64,000 nucleotides of DNA, from contig NZ_CP115671.1 in assembly GCF_027886425.1 (NCBI RefSeq), positions 1,488,001 to 1,552,000 of the forward strand. Direction: 5' to 3'. A model generated the notes under the pieces. That model was not told the DNA's origin, searched no databases, and was given only the letters and a program-made list of their open reading frames with translations. Positions within the stretch are counted from its first letter, which is position 1, and each line of letters starts with the position of its first letter. Positions 19,241-27,745 of the stretch are shown piece by piece. Both the position numbers and the translations under genes were made by a program. Source of the DNA: Brevundimonas vesicularis. GTDB lineage: Bacteria; Pseudomonadota; Alphaproteobacteria; Caulobacterales; Caulobacteraceae.

Positions 19241-19550
19241 GCCGGGTTGATTTCCAGCGGCGGCGCCTGTAAGAGCGCCGCTTCCCGTCGGAGGTTCATC
19301 TTCTGACGGTCCTGTCCGAGAACTTCGGGGCGTGGGGGTCACCCAGGCCATAACTGTCAGAGAGCCCTCTGACGCCGTGGGGAGATGGGGACGCGACCTT
19401 GCGCTGTCAGCCCGCATTCCGGGACGGACGCCGTCAGACGCATCCTTCGGACAATACGACCGGCCCGACGTTTCGCAGCGATGCGACGCGCTTTGGCCAA
19501 TCCGTCGTCGGGAATAAGCTCGGCGGCGAATACCAAGACTGGAGACCGCA
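19241..19550 (+). promoter_or_regulatory. 310-bp gap: rplJL leader
   Basis: No gene is seen here. A hairpin GCGGCGC-ctgtaaga-GCGCCGC (19260-19281) lies just after the DUF2059 gene but has no T-run. The last 200 bp before rplJ are rich in short GC stems. This is the place where the L10 leader, bound by the L10-(L12)4 complex, occurs in other bacteria. No convincing promoter box was recognised, and the L10 leader itself cannot be confirmed by eye. Confidence 0.35.
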
Positions 19551-20066
19551 ATGGATCGCGCTCAAAAAGCCGAGTCTATCGAATCGCTCAAGGGCGTTTT
19601 CGCCGACGCCGGCAGCGTGGTCGTGACCCACAACCTGGGTCTGACCGTTGCGGAAATGGAAGATCTGCGTGGCCGTCTTCGTAAAGAAGGCGGCGCGTTC
19701 AAGGTGGTCAAGAACCGCCTGGCGCTGAAGGCGCTCGAAGCCGAGGAAGGCAGCGACTACCACAACCTGTTCAAGGGTCCCGTGGGCATCGCCTATTCCG
19801 AGAACCCCGGTACGGCCGCCAAGGTCGCCACCGAGTTCGCCAAGGCCAACGATCGCTTCAAGATCGTCGGCGGCTTCATGGGCTCGACCATCGTTGACCA
19901 AAAGGGCGTGGACGCACTGTCCAAGCTCCCGACGCTCGACGAGGTTCGCGGTCAACTCATCGGCCTGCTCAATGCGCCTGCGACCCGTATCGCCGGCGTG
20001 CTGCAAGCACCCGCCGGTCAGCTGGCTCGCGTGTTCAACGCCTACGCCACCAAGGAAGCCGCGTAA
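19551..20066 (+). CDS. rplJ: 50S ribosomal protein L10
   Basis: This 171-residue protein anchors the L7/L12 dimers to the GTPase-associated centre. The rRNA-binding N-terminal domain reads VVVTHNLGLTVAEMEDLRGRLRKEGGAFKVVKNRLALKAL. The C-terminal helix that carries L12 dimers contains LPTLDEVRGQLIGLLNAPATRIAGVLQAPAGQLARVFNAYA. It is followed by rplL after 62 bp. The pair is normally autoregulated through the leader upstream. Confidence 0.98.
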   Translation: MDRAQKAESIESLKGVFADAGSVVVTHNLGLTVAEMEDLRGRLRKEGGAFKVVKNRLALKALEAEEGSDYHNLFKGPVGIAYSENPGTAAKVATEFAKANDRFKIVGGFMGSTIVDQKGVDALSKLPTLDEVRGQLIGLLNAPATRIAGVLQAPAGQLARVFNAYATKEAA

Positions 20067-20128
20067 GCGGCCCAGCCTTTCATCTCTGCATCACTCTCTA
20101 AAACCAATCCTCCGAAGGAAAACTGACA

Positions 20129-20512
20129 ATGGCTGACCTCGCCAAGATCGTCGAAGACCTGTCCGCTCTGACCGTCCTCGAAGCTGCTGAACTCTCCAAG
20201 CTGCTGGAAGAAAAGTGGGGCGTCAGCGCCGCTGCTCCGGTCGCCATGGCTGCTCCGGCCGCCGGCGGCGGCGCTCCGGCTGAAGCTGCCGAAGAGCAAA
20301 CCGAATTCACCGTCGTCCTGGTCGACGGCGGCGATAAGAAGATCAACGTGATCAAGGAAGTCCGCGGCGTCCGTTCGGACCTGGGTCTGAAGGAAGCCAA
20401 GGACCTGGTCGAAGGCGCTCCGCAGAACGTCGTCGAGAACGTCTCCAAGCAACAAGCCGACGAAGTCGCCAAGAAGCTGACGGAAGCCGGCGCCAAGGTC
20501 CAGATCAAGTAA
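20129..20512 (+). CDS. rplL: 50S ribosomal protein L7/L12
   Basis: This 127-residue acidic protein recruits translation GTPases. It has the dimerising N-terminal helix (LAKIVEDLSALTVLEAAELSKLLEEKWGV), an Ala/Pro/Gly hinge (about residues 35-55) and the globular C-terminal domain (TEFTVVLVDGGDKKINVIKEVRGVRSDLGLKEAKDLVEGAPQ). A good ribosome-binding site (CGAAGGAAA) precedes the start, and a strong terminator follows. rpoB, which commonly follows rplL, is 7.6 kb away here. Confidence 0.98.
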   Translation: MADLAKIVEDLSALTVLEAAELSKLLEEKWGVSAAAPVAMAAPAAGGGAPAEAAEEQTEFTVVLVDGGDKKINVIKEVRGVRSDLGLKEAKDLVEGAPQNVVENVSKQQADEVAKKLTEAGAKVQIK

Positions 20513-20546
20513 GATCTGACTTTCGGCATTTGCTGAAGATCGGAAA

Positions 20547-20576
20547 GGCCCGGCGGGAAACCGCCGGGTCTTTTTT
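20547..20576 (+). terminator. intrinsic terminator after rplL
   Basis: The stem CCCGGCGG/CCGCCGGG (20549-20556 with 20561-20568) around GAAA is followed by six T residues at 20571-20576. It ends the rplJL transcript before the converging esterase gene. Confidence 0.9.
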
Positions 20577-20635
20577 GTTGGCCTATCGCGCGGAGCGCTG
20601 CTTGAGGCCGGGCGCTGATGTGATGCGTGGAGCGC

Positions 20636-21553
20636 TCAGCGCTGCGGTCGGCTGCGCATGGCGAAGAAGGCCCACAGGGCGTCGTTGTCGGCGACCCAGC
20701 TGTGGCCGCCGCCTGAGGTGATGCGGCCCACCACGTCGGCGCCGTCGCGGCAGGCGGCGTAGCCCTCTTCATAGACCTTGTCGGCGATCCAGCGGGTGTC
20801 GCGCACCTGGGTGCAGCCGTTCAGCTGGGCCCAGCGCTGTTCGGCGGCGTGCATGGTGTAGCTCCAATAGCCTGCGCCGCCGCCCTGGATCGGATTGGTC
20901 GTGTCGGCGTCGCCGGCGATGGCGATGACCGGCATGGGGCGCGAAGGACGGCAGGTGGCGGGATCCGGCTGCTGCGGGCGGTCTTTTCGGGGATTGCCGG
21001 CGCGCAAGCCGACGACCGGGGCGATGGCGGCGAAACGGTCGGCGGCGACGCAACCCAGCCACGACGCCATCCGCCCGCCGCCCGACAGGCCCGTCGCATA
21101 GACGCGGCTGTCATCGACGCAGCCCTGGTCGGCCAGATAATCGATGGCTCCCGTCAGATAGGCGACGTCGTCGGCATCGCCGGGACCGGGGACTGCGCCG
21201 GTGACGGTCGGCACGCCGGGGATGTTCCAGACGAAACCTTGATCGATCGGAATGCCGGCGTCGGGCGCGGCGACGATGAAGCCGTGCCGATCCGCTGCCT
21301 CAGCCAGGCCGGAAGACGCCAGCATCTTGTCTCCGGTGCCGCCGCTGCCGTGCAGCAGGAAGACCAGAGGCGCCGGCTTTGCAGGGTCGAAACCAGCAGG
21401 CAAGTGGATCCGCATCGTGCGTCCACTGCGGCCGATGGCGACGGCCTGGGTCGCGCCCGCCTGTCCGATGTTGCAGGGGCCGGCCGCGTGCGCCGACGGG
21501 CTGAAGATCATCAGGCCCATCAGGGCGGCGAACAGACCGAACCAAGGCTTCAT
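20636..21553 (-). CDS. secreted PHB-depolymerase/feruloyl-esterase-like hydrolase
   Basis: This 305-residue protein has a signal peptide (MKPWFGLFAALMGLMIFSPSAHAA) and an alpha/beta-hydrolase domain of the LpqC/PHB depolymerase type. It contains LPLVFLLHGSGG-like oxyanion residues (APLVFLLHGSGGTGDKM), the nucleophile elbow GLSGGGRM with Ser157, an Asp in AIAGDADTTNPIQ and a His in SGGGHSWV. The family includes extracellular esterases that cleave poly(3-hydroxybutyrate) or feruloyl esters; the substrate is not decided. The start at 21553 was preferred over an upstream in-frame ATG because it begins the signal peptide. Confidence 0.82.
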   Translation of the reverse strand: MKPWFGLFAALMGLMIFSPSAHAAGPCNIGQAGATQAVAIGRSGRTMRIHLPAGFDPAKPAPLVFLLHGSGGTGDKMLASSGLAEAADRHGFIVAAPDAGIPIDQGFVWNIPGVPTVTGAVPGPGDADDVAYLTGAIDYLADQGCVDDSRVYATGLSGGGRMASWLGCVAADRFAAIAPVVGLRAGNPRKDRPQQPDPATCRPSRPMPVIAIAGDADTTNPIQGGGAGYWSYTMHAAEQRWAQLNGCTQVRDTRWIADKVYEEGYAACRDGADVVGRITSGGGHSWVADNDALWAFFAMRSRPQR

Positions 21554-21672
21554 GCGACGTCGTCTCCGCTGATCGAGGCCGACAGGGTGGGGTGTTTTCG
21601 GCATCGAGGCCAGTCTTGAGCGGCGCCGTGCGGCTTCCCATCTGTGGACACCCCAAGACGGAGCCATCCCCT

Positions 21673-22350
21673 ATGAAAATTCTGCTGGTGCTGACGTCGC
21701 ACGACCAACTCGGCGACACGGGCAAGAAGACCGGCTTCTGGCTGGAAGAACTGGCGGCGCCCTATTACGCGCTGAAGGATGCGGGTGCGGAGATCGTGCT
21801 GGCCTCGCCCAAGGGCGGTCAGCCGCCGTTGGACCCCAAGAGCGACGACCCCGACGCCCAGACGGACGACACGCGCCGGTTCAAGGCCGACGCTGAAGCC
21901 CAGGCCGCCCTGGCCTCGACCGTCGTCCTGTCGTCGGTGAAGGCCGAGGATTTCGACGCCGTCTTCTATCCCGGCGGCCACGGACCGCTGTGGGATCTGG
22001 CGAACGACGCCGACTCCATCGCCCTGATCGAGGCCTTCGCCAAGGCGGACAAGCCGACCGGCTTCGTCTGCCATGCGCCCGGCGTGCTGAAGTCGGTGAA
22101 CGGGCCGGATGGCAAGCCGCTGGTCAACGGCCGCAAGGTGACCGGCTTCACCAACTCCGAAGAGGAGGCCGTGGGCCTGACCGATGTGGTGCCGTTCCTG
22201 GTCGAGAACGTGCTGACCGCCAACGGCGGCGACTACTCCAAGGGGCCGGACTGGGGCTCCTATGTTCTGACCGACGGCAAGCTGGTGACCGGGCAGAACC
22301 CCGGCTCGTCGCACGCGGCGGCCGAGGCGTTGCTGAAGCTGTTGAAGTAA
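21673..22350 (+). CDS. DJ-1/PfpI-family protein (Hsp31-like class I GATase fold)
   Basis: This 225-residue protein has the nucleophile elbow FVCHAPG with Cys133 followed by His134. A Glu in the N-terminal FWLEELAAPYYALKDAGAEIVLASPKGG segment and DFDAVFYPGGHGPLWDL are typical of the Hsp31-like branch. Members are glyoxalase III, deglycase or chaperone proteins; which activity applies is not clear. It starts with ATG at 21673 and diverges from the esterase. It ends at a perfect terminator hairpin that it shares with the convergent peptidase. Confidence 0.85.
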   Translation: MKILLVLTSHDQLGDTGKKTGFWLEELAAPYYALKDAGAEIVLASPKGGQPPLDPKSDDPDAQTDDTRRFKADAEAQAALASTVVLSSVKAEDFDAVFYPGGHGPLWDLANDADSIALIEAFAKADKPTGFVCHAPGVLKSVNGPDGKPLVNGRKVTGFTNSEEEAVGLTDVVPFLVENVLTANGGDYSKGPDWGSYVLTDGKLVTGQNPGSSHAAAEALLKLLK

Positions 22351-22355
22351 GGGGC

Positions 22356-22388
22356 GTGTCTCCTCCCCGCAAGGCGGGGAGGAGACAC
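22356..22388. terminator. perfect 15-bp hairpin between convergent genes; repeat-family member
   Basis: The arm at 22356-22370 (GTGTCTCCTCCCCGC) pairs perfectly with 22374-22388 around loop AAG. TTTT follows on the + strand. It lies 5 bp after the DJ-1-like gene and 3 bp before the end of the convergent M61 gene, so it can stop both. The arm sequence recurs at 4515-4545 and 24438-24465. Confidence 0.8.
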
Positions 22389-22390
22389 TT

Positions 22391-24367
22391 TTAGCGCCGG
22401 CGAGGCGCGAGGATGTCGGACAGGCGATCCGGCGCGCCCTCGATCCGTTCCAGCCGCGGGTAGCGCAGGCCGTCGTGGTAATCGAAGGCCACCGTGCGGA
22501 AGCGATCGCCGGATTTCAGCAACAGTTCGATCGGGGCGTCGGTCCCTTTCGCCGCCGTGACGGCGTCGCGCAGGACCTCGGCCGAGCCGGTCTTGCCGTT
22601 GACGGCGACCAGGCTCCAGCCGGCGCCGAGGCCTTGCTCGAAGGCGAGGCCGCCCCAGCGGATGTTGGTCAGCTTGTCGCCCGACAGGGTGAAGCCCAGT
22701 GAATACTGGAAGTCGTTGGCCCAGCCACTCTGGACCGACTTCTCCGCCGCCGAGGGTGTGTCTGTGTAGGTCAGTCGCCAGCCGCCACGCTCGATCCCGG
22801 CCAGCGGCGCGCGGGCGTCAGGACCGACGGCGTCTAGACGGGTGCGAAGGAAGGCGGCCCAGTCGTGAGGATAGACGGCGTTCAGGGCCGCGACGACGTC
22901 TTCGAAGGTGTAACCCTGAGGCGCCCATTCGCCGTCGTCGTGACCGAAGAAGCCCCTGGCGAAATCGTCCAGCGACTTGCGGCCATTGGTGCCCTCGCGG
23001 ATCAGGGTGTCGGCGTCCAGCCAGACCAGCAGGCTTTCGCGGTAATAGTCGCCCGTGCCGCGCATCCATGAGGTGAACTGGCCCGGCACGCGATAGCCCA
23101 GCAGATTGTGATTGTTGGTGTCCTGCAAGGCGCGCCACTGGCGACCCGGCTGGTTGTCATAGAAGGCGGCGACGCTGGCCAGGGTGGCCAGGGCCACGTC
23201 TTTCGAATGCAGGCCCGACCGGGCGGCCAGCACATCGCCCCAGTATTCGGTCTGACCCTCATAGACCCACAGCAGGGTGTTCTGGGTCGGGACGTTGTGG
23301 TTGGCGGTCAGCTCGTCCGCCGGACGCATGAACTTGCCGTTCCAGGAGTGGGTGTATTCGTGCGGCAGCAGGCCCCGGTCGCCGGCGCTCTTGGCCCAGT
23401 TGGTGAAGAAGTCGGGTACGCCGGTGTTCTCGGACGAGCGATGATGCTCCAGCCCGATGCCGCCCATCTGATCGGTCAGGGCGAACAGAAATTCGTAGTT
23501 GTCGAAGTGGCGGGCGCCGAACAGGCGGTCGGCCTGCTGGACCATATTCTCGAACAGTTTCAGTTGGTCGTCGGTGGCGGCCAGCCCCTTGGCCTCGTCG
23601 GCCAGGATGTTCAGGTGGACGCGCTCACCGCTGGGGTCGATGTCCACGCGGCGATAATGGGCGCCGGCGAAGATGGGGCTGTCGATCAGGGTGTAGAGGT
23701 CGGTCGGGGCGAAGGTCGCCACGTCGCCGTCCTGAGACGCCGTGGTCAGGGCGGTGCCGTATTTCCAGCCGGCGGGCAGGACCACCGAGGGGGCGACCTG
23801 GATTTGGCGGCTGAAATAGCCGGCCGGATAGAGGATGGCCTTTTCCCACTGCAGATTGACCATGGCTGGGGTCATCAGCACGCGCCAGTTGGAGGCGTCG
23901 GGTTGGGTCAGTTGCTGGAAATGCACCTCGATGCTGGTCACGCCCGCCGGAATGTCGAGGTGGAAGGCGTAAGGGTCCAGCGTGTCGCGCAGCCACTCGA
24001 TGCGCCGGCCGTCGGCGGTGACGGTCAGGCCGGCCAACAGCTGGATCGGGCCGGTGGCGGCGTGGTTGCCGGGCAGGAACTTGGGATAAAGCAGGGTCAG
24101 CGGGCCAGAACCGGCGACCGGGATGGTCTGGCTGACGCGGATGATGCGACGGTCCAGGTCGGTGATGTCGGCGCGGTACTGGATCACGCCCGGATACGGC
24201 TTGTCCTGCGGTACCGGGATGGCCGGCTGGGCGCGGGGCAGGGCCAGCGGCGCCTGGGTCGCATCGATGACGACCGGAGTGGACTGGAAACTCTGGGCCA
24301 GAACTGGCGAAGCGGCGGCCATCATCAAAACGGCGAGGCAGGCGGCGGTCAGGCGGGTACGCGGCAT
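22391..24367 (-). CDS. secreted M61-family peptidase (glycyl aminopeptidase type), copy 1
   Basis: This 658-residue zinc peptidase has an N-terminal signal peptide (MPRTRLTAACLAVLMMAAASPVLAQ). Residues 50-230 form the N-terminal beta domain of the family (PKFLPGNHAATGPIQLLAGL). The zinc site is HEYTH with His336, Glu337 and His340. LLWVYEGQTEYWGDVLAARSG, with the third zinc ligand Glu, follows. The C-terminal 120 residues contain a PDZ domain (GLAFEQGLGAGWSLVAVNGKTGSA). M61 enzymes cleave N-terminal Gly or Ala. It is 114 bp from a second, clearly related copy on the same strand. Confidence 0.92.
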   Translation of the reverse strand: MPRTRLTAACLAVLMMAAASPVLAQSFQSTPVVIDATQAPLALPRAQPAIPVPQDKPYPGVIQYRADITDLDRRIIRVSQTIPVAGSGPLTLLYPKFLPGNHAATGPIQLLAGLTVTADGRRIEWLRDTLDPYAFHLDIPAGVTSIEVHFQQLTQPDASNWRVLMTPAMVNLQWEKAILYPAGYFSRQIQVAPSVVLPAGWKYGTALTTASQDGDVATFAPTDLYTLIDSPIFAGAHYRRVDIDPSGERVHLNILADEAKGLAATDDQLKLFENMVQQADRLFGARHFDNYEFLFALTDQMGGIGLEHHRSSENTGVPDFFTNWAKSAGDRGLLPHEYTHSWNGKFMRPADELTANHNVPTQNTLLWVYEGQTEYWGDVLAARSGLHSKDVALATLASVAAFYDNQPGRQWRALQDTNNHNLLGYRVPGQFTSWMRGTGDYYRESLLVWLDADTLIREGTNGRKSLDDFARGFFGHDDGEWAPQGYTFEDVVAALNAVYPHDWAAFLRTRLDAVGPDARAPLAGIERGGWRLTYTDTPSAAEKSVQSGWANDFQYSLGFTLSGDKLTNIRWGGLAFEQGLGAGWSLVAVNGKTGSAEVLRDAVTAAKGTDAPIELLLKSGDRFRTVAFDYHDGLRYPRLERIEGAPDRLSDILAPRRR

Positions 24368-24437
24368 TCGGTCATCCGGTTCGGCGAAGGAGCCGCACCG
24401 TCGGGGGCGAGGGGCGATGCGTCAAGCGTGGCGTTGT

Positions 24438-24465
24438 GTCTCCTCCCCACAGGTGGAGAGGAGAC
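24438..24465. repeat. hairpin repeat between the two M61 genes
   Basis: The arms GTCTCCTCCCCAC (24438-24450) and GTGGAGAGGAGAC (24453-24465) pair with one mismatch around loop AG. They share the GTCTCCTCCCC core with the hairpin at 22356. It lies just after the stop of the second copy of the peptidase and may terminate its transcript, but no T-run is present on that strand. Confidence 0.6.
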
Positions 24466-24481
24466 GTATGTGGTTGGCGTT

Positions 24482-26443
24482 TCAGCGCCTGCGTGGGGTC
24501 AGGATGTCGCCCAGGCGGTCGGGCGTGCCGGGGATGCGTTCCAGGCGGGGGTAGCGCAGGCCGTCGTGGTAGTCGAAGACGACGGTGCGGTATTGCTCGT
24601 CGTCCTTGACGATCAGGGTGATGGGCGTCGACGGATCCTTGGCCGCGGTGACGGCCTCGGTCAGGCGTTCGGCGCTGGCGGCCTGCCCGTTGACGGCGAC
24701 GATCTCCATCCCGGCGGCCAGGCCCGACTTGAAGGCCAGGCCGTTCCACTGGACGCTGCGGATCTTGTTGCCTTCGCCGGTCTGGAAGCCCAGCGAATAG
24801 GTGAAATCGTTGCGTTTCAGCTCGGCGTACAGGGTCTTCATGTAATCGGTGGGCTTGTCCGAATAGGCCAGCCGCCAGCCGCCGCGCGCCAGACCGTCCA
24901 GCGGGGCGCGGGCCTCGGGGCCATCGGCGTCCAGTCGGGTGCGCAGGAAGGTCGCCCAGTCATTGGCGACGACGCCGTTCAGGGCCGCGACCACATCCTC
25001 GAACGTATAGGGAGCGGGCGTATAGCTGCCGTCCTGGACGCCGTAGAAGGCGCGGGCGAAGTCGTCGAGCGACTTCCGGCCGCCGGTCTTCTCGCGGATC
25101 GTGGTGTCGACGTCCAGCCAGATCAGCTGGCCCTCCGAATAGTAGTCCTCGTCGCGCTGCCACGACAGCCAGCCCTTGGGCTGGCGCTGGCTGATGATGG
25201 GGTCGTTGGTCGTGTCCTGCATCGCGCGCCATTCGCGGCCGACGCGCGTGTCGAACGTCGCGGCGGTCATGGCCAGGGCGTCCATCGCCTGTTGCTTGCT
25301 TAGCAGGCCCGAGCGGGCGGCGATCACCTGGCCATAGTACTGGGTCTGGCCCTCGTAGACCCACAGCAGGCTGTTCTGCAGGGGGCTGTTGAAGTTTGGC
25401 ACATACTGGTCGGCGGGGCGGCGCCATTTGCCGTCCCAGGAGTGGTTCATCTCGTGGCTGAGCAGGTCGCGGTCGGACAGATGGGTGTCCCAGCCGGTGA
25501 AGAAGGCGGGATCGACCGAGTTTTCCGAACTGCGGTGATGCTCCAGCCCGATGCCGCCCAGCTTGTCCGTCATGGCGATCAGGAAGTCGTAGTGGTCGAA
25601 ATGGCGCGCGCCATACAGCCGGTCCATCTGATCGACCAGATTGCGCAGGATCTGGATTTGCTCGTCGGTGGCGTTCAGGCTGTCGGCCTTGTCCGCAACG
25701 ATGTTGGCGCGAACGGGCGAGCGACCGCCGGGATCGAGGTCGATCTGGCGATAGTGAACGCCGGCGAAGACCGGGCTGTCGATCAGCACCTCCAGATTGA
25801 CGGGCTTGAACGTCTGGATGTCGCCAGCCTTGGTTTCGGGCTCCAGCGCCGTGCCGAACTGCCAGCCGGCGGGGAATTTGACCGTGGGCTGGACCGTGAT
25901 GTTCCGCGACCAGTGGCCGGCGGGATAGAGCAGCATCTTCTCCCACTGGATGTTCAGCATCTCGGGCGTCATGGTGATGCGACCCTGATTGCCGGTCGTC
26001 GGCGACAGGTGCTGCAGGGTGATGTTCAGCGCGGTCGCACCGGCCGGGACGACCACGTGGTAGGCGAAGGGATGCAGGGTGTCGCGGACCCACTGCACCC
26101 GCTGGCCGTTCGCCGTGATCTCGATGCCCGCCAACTGCGCGATGGGGCCGACGGGGCCATGATTGCCCGGCAGCCATTCGGGGAAGAACAGGGTCATCGG
26201 TCCCGCCTGGGCGACCGGGATCGTTTCCTTCACCGCAAAGATGTGCTGGGCCAGGTTAGTAGCGTCGACATCTAGGGTGATGACGCCGGTGTAGGCGACG
26301 TCCCGCGCTTCAGGAATCGCAGGCAGGGGCGTGGGCAGGGCGGGCGGCGTGGTCGAGGCCTGCTGCGCCAGGGCGGCCGGGGCAGTCGAGGCCAGGAGGA
26401 GGGCGAGGCCGAGTGGAGCGGCGCGCAGGCAAGAACGGATCAT
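24482..26443 (-). CDS. secreted M61-family peptidase, copy 2
   Basis: This 653-residue paralogue of the neighbouring gene has the same layout. A signal peptide (MIRSCLRAAPLGLALLLASTAPAALAQ) is followed by the N-terminal beta domain and the zinc site HEMNH (His330, Glu331, His334). LLWVYEGQTQYYGQVIAARSG and a C-terminal PDZ domain (GLAFKSGLAAGMEIVAVNG) complete it. The shared strings GGIGLEHHRSSEN, KSLDDFARGF/AFYG and HDGLRYPRLERI mark a tandem duplication. The start at 26443 precedes the signal peptide; the frame is open 60 bp further upstream. A cluster of TGCA motifs lies 80-127 bp upstream of the start. Confidence 0.92.
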   Translation of the reverse strand: MIRSCLRAAPLGLALLLASTAPAALAQQASTTPPALPTPLPAIPEARDVAYTGVITLDVDATNLAQHIFAVKETIPVAQAGPMTLFFPEWLPGNHGPVGPIAQLAGIEITANGQRVQWVRDTLHPFAYHVVVPAGATALNITLQHLSPTTGNQGRITMTPEMLNIQWEKMLLYPAGHWSRNITVQPTVKFPAGWQFGTALEPETKAGDIQTFKPVNLEVLIDSPVFAGVHYRQIDLDPGGRSPVRANIVADKADSLNATDEQIQILRNLVDQMDRLYGARHFDHYDFLIAMTDKLGGIGLEHHRSSENSVDPAFFTGWDTHLSDRDLLSHEMNHSWDGKWRRPADQYVPNFNSPLQNSLLWVYEGQTQYYGQVIAARSGLLSKQQAMDALAMTAATFDTRVGREWRAMQDTTNDPIISQRQPKGWLSWQRDEDYYSEGQLIWLDVDTTIREKTGGRKSLDDFARAFYGVQDGSYTPAPYTFEDVVAALNGVVANDWATFLRTRLDADGPEARAPLDGLARGGWRLAYSDKPTDYMKTLYAELKRNDFTYSLGFQTGEGNKIRSVQWNGLAFKSGLAAGMEIVAVNGQAASAERLTEAVTAAKDPSTPITLIVKDDEQYRTVVFDYHDGLRYPRLERIPGTPDRLGDILTPRRR

Positions 26444-26523
26444 TGAGGACTCTTCAGGCGACTGGGGAGCCGCGACAGTCCGACGCAGGGGGCGAGGCGT
26501 CAAGCGTCAGCGCTGTTTCCGAA

Positions 26524-26570
26524 ATTGCACTGCACCCCGAAAACGCGTGCAAAATGCAAGGGCGTGCAAT
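26524..26570. promoter_or_regulatory. TGCA-rich inverted-repeat cluster upstream of M61 copy 2
   Basis: ATTGCAC at 26524-26530 and GTGCAAT at 26564-26570 form an inverted repeat. Between them lie TGCACC and GTGCAAAATGCAAG, giving five TGCA cores in 47 bp. It lies between the HTH gene end and the M61 start. It may be a multi-site operator; no regulator is assigned. Confidence 0.35.
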
Positions 26571-26575
26571 TCGGA

Positions 26576-27061
26576 TCAGTCCTCCTCCATCGGACGCAGG
26601 GGCGGCGTGGTGGGCAGGTTGTGCTGTCGTTTCGGGTCCTTGGCCATGCCCCGGTAGTAGCGCACAGCATGGTCGTCGATCTTGGCGATGGCCTCCAGAT
26701 CCTTGTGCAGCCGGGACCAGCCCCGCGCCTCGATCAGCTTGCCGTCGATCATCGCCCGTGAAGCATTGGCCCAGGCCAGACGCGCCATGTCGGCGGCGTT
26801 GCAGGGCAGGCGCTGGTCGATGGCGTCCAGCTCATAGGCGTCCAGCGGTTCGAAAACCGCGCCGTGCGGCTGGTCCGATCGGCGCCATCCTTCCGTACGG
26901 GCGCGCCAACGGAAGGTCGACAGGCTGAGGCCGTGCCGCGCGCAGACGTCCTGCGCGAAACCTCCGGCGAGATAGTCTTTACGGGCGGCGGCCCAGGTTG
27001 CGGCGGATCGCCGTGTCCAGTCGGGCGAATTCGGATTGGGATCGGAGATGTCATCGGTCAT
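26576..27061 (-). CDS. HTH protein of unknown function (terminase-small-subunit-like N-terminus)
   Basis: This 161-residue protein has an N-terminal segment, AARKDYLAGGFAQDVCARHGLSLSTFRWRARTEGWRR (about residues 25-61), that looks like a helix-turn-helix of the kind seen in phage terminase small subunits and in IS630-type proteins. The rest (DAIDQRLPCNAADMARLAWANASRAMIDGKLIEARGWSRLHKDLEAIAKIDD) is helical and not recognised. There is no other phage or transposon gene beside it, so it is probably a stand-alone DNA-binding protein. An alternative start lies at 27070. It is encoded upstream of M61 copy 2 on the same strand. Confidence 0.65.
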   Translation of the reverse strand: MTDDISDPNPNSPDWTRRSAATWAAARKDYLAGGFAQDVCARHGLSLSTFRWRARTEGWRRSDQPHGAVFEPLDAYELDAIDQRLPCNAADMARLAWANASRAMIDGKLIEARGWSRLHKDLEAIAKIDDHAVRYYRGMAKDPKRQHNLPTTPPLRPMEED

Positions 27062-27193
27062 GCCGCCCATGATGCAGGCGGCGTCGGCTATGGCCGGAAC
27101 AATGACGTTTGGAGCGCCTAAGCGGTTGAATAGGCTAGGGGCAGGGTGTCGAAATAGGATGGAGCGCGGTTACCAGCCGTCCTGTTTCAGTCT

Positions 27194-27745
27194 TCAACCC
27201 GGCTTGACGTCCAGCAGTTCGACCGAGAAGCGCAGGGTGGAGTTGGGGGGCAGTTCGTCGCCGCCGACCCAGCGCGAGCCGTAGCCCAGCGAGGCGGGGA
27301 TGACGAACTCGTAGATTTCCCCGACGCGCATCAGGGCCACGCCCTCGGTCCAGCCCTTGATGACGCGATTCAGCGGGAACTCGGCCGGTTCATTGCGGGC
27401 GTAGGAACTGTCGAACTCGCGCCCGTCAATGAAGGTGCCGCGATAGTGGACCTTGACCGTGTCGGTCGCCTCGGGCTGAGCGCCCTCGGGGTGGGCCCTG
27501 CCGACGCGGCGGTACTGCAGACCGCTTTCGGTGGTGGTCCAGCCGTGCCGGGCGCCGTTCCAGGCGAGGTAGGCGGTATTGCCGGCGTCCCAGGCCTGCT
27601 GCGGCGTCAGGGCGCCCTGGCCATTAACCTGATCGGCGGCGCGCGCGGCGGCCGAAGCCGTCTCGGCATAGGTCACCGGCTCGCGATGGGTGGCGCAGGA
27701 GGAGAGGGCGAGAGCGGCGAGAAGGGGCAGGGCGATCCGTGTCAT
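27194..27745 (-). CDS. FKBP-type peptidyl-prolyl isomerase lipoprotein
   Basis: This 183-residue protein has a signal peptide ending in a lipobox (LALSSC, Cys17), so it should be anchored in a membrane. A linker and a helical stretch of about 70 residues are followed by one FKBP domain (about 95-181): DTVKVHYRGTFIDGREFDSSYARNEPAEFPLNRVIKGWTEGVALMRVGEIYEFVIPASLGYG, then ELPPNSTLRFSVELLDV. The aromatic active-site residues (Tyr, Phe, Asp and Trp) are in place. It probably helps fold envelope proteins, and it is the last gene before the rpoB leader, transcribed away from it. Confidence 0.9.
   Translation of the reverse strand: MTRIALPLLAALALSSCATHREPVTYAETASAAARAADQVNGQGALTPQQAWDAGNTAYLAWNGARHGWTTTESGLQYRRVGRAHPEGAQPEATDTVKVHYRGTFIDGREFDSSYARNEPAEFPLNRVIKGWTEGVALMRVGEIYEFVIPASLGYGSRWVGGDELPPNSTLRFSVELLDVKPG

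Noticed and set aside
23108..25303. A 731-codon plus-strand frame opposite both M61 genes
   Set aside because: It spans two peptidase genes and the spacer hairpin, and its protein is repetitive Gly/Val/Gln/Asp typical of antisense reading.
26331..26657. Short plus-strand frames around the start of M61 copy 2
   Set aside because: They are antisense to the signal peptide region and have no homology.
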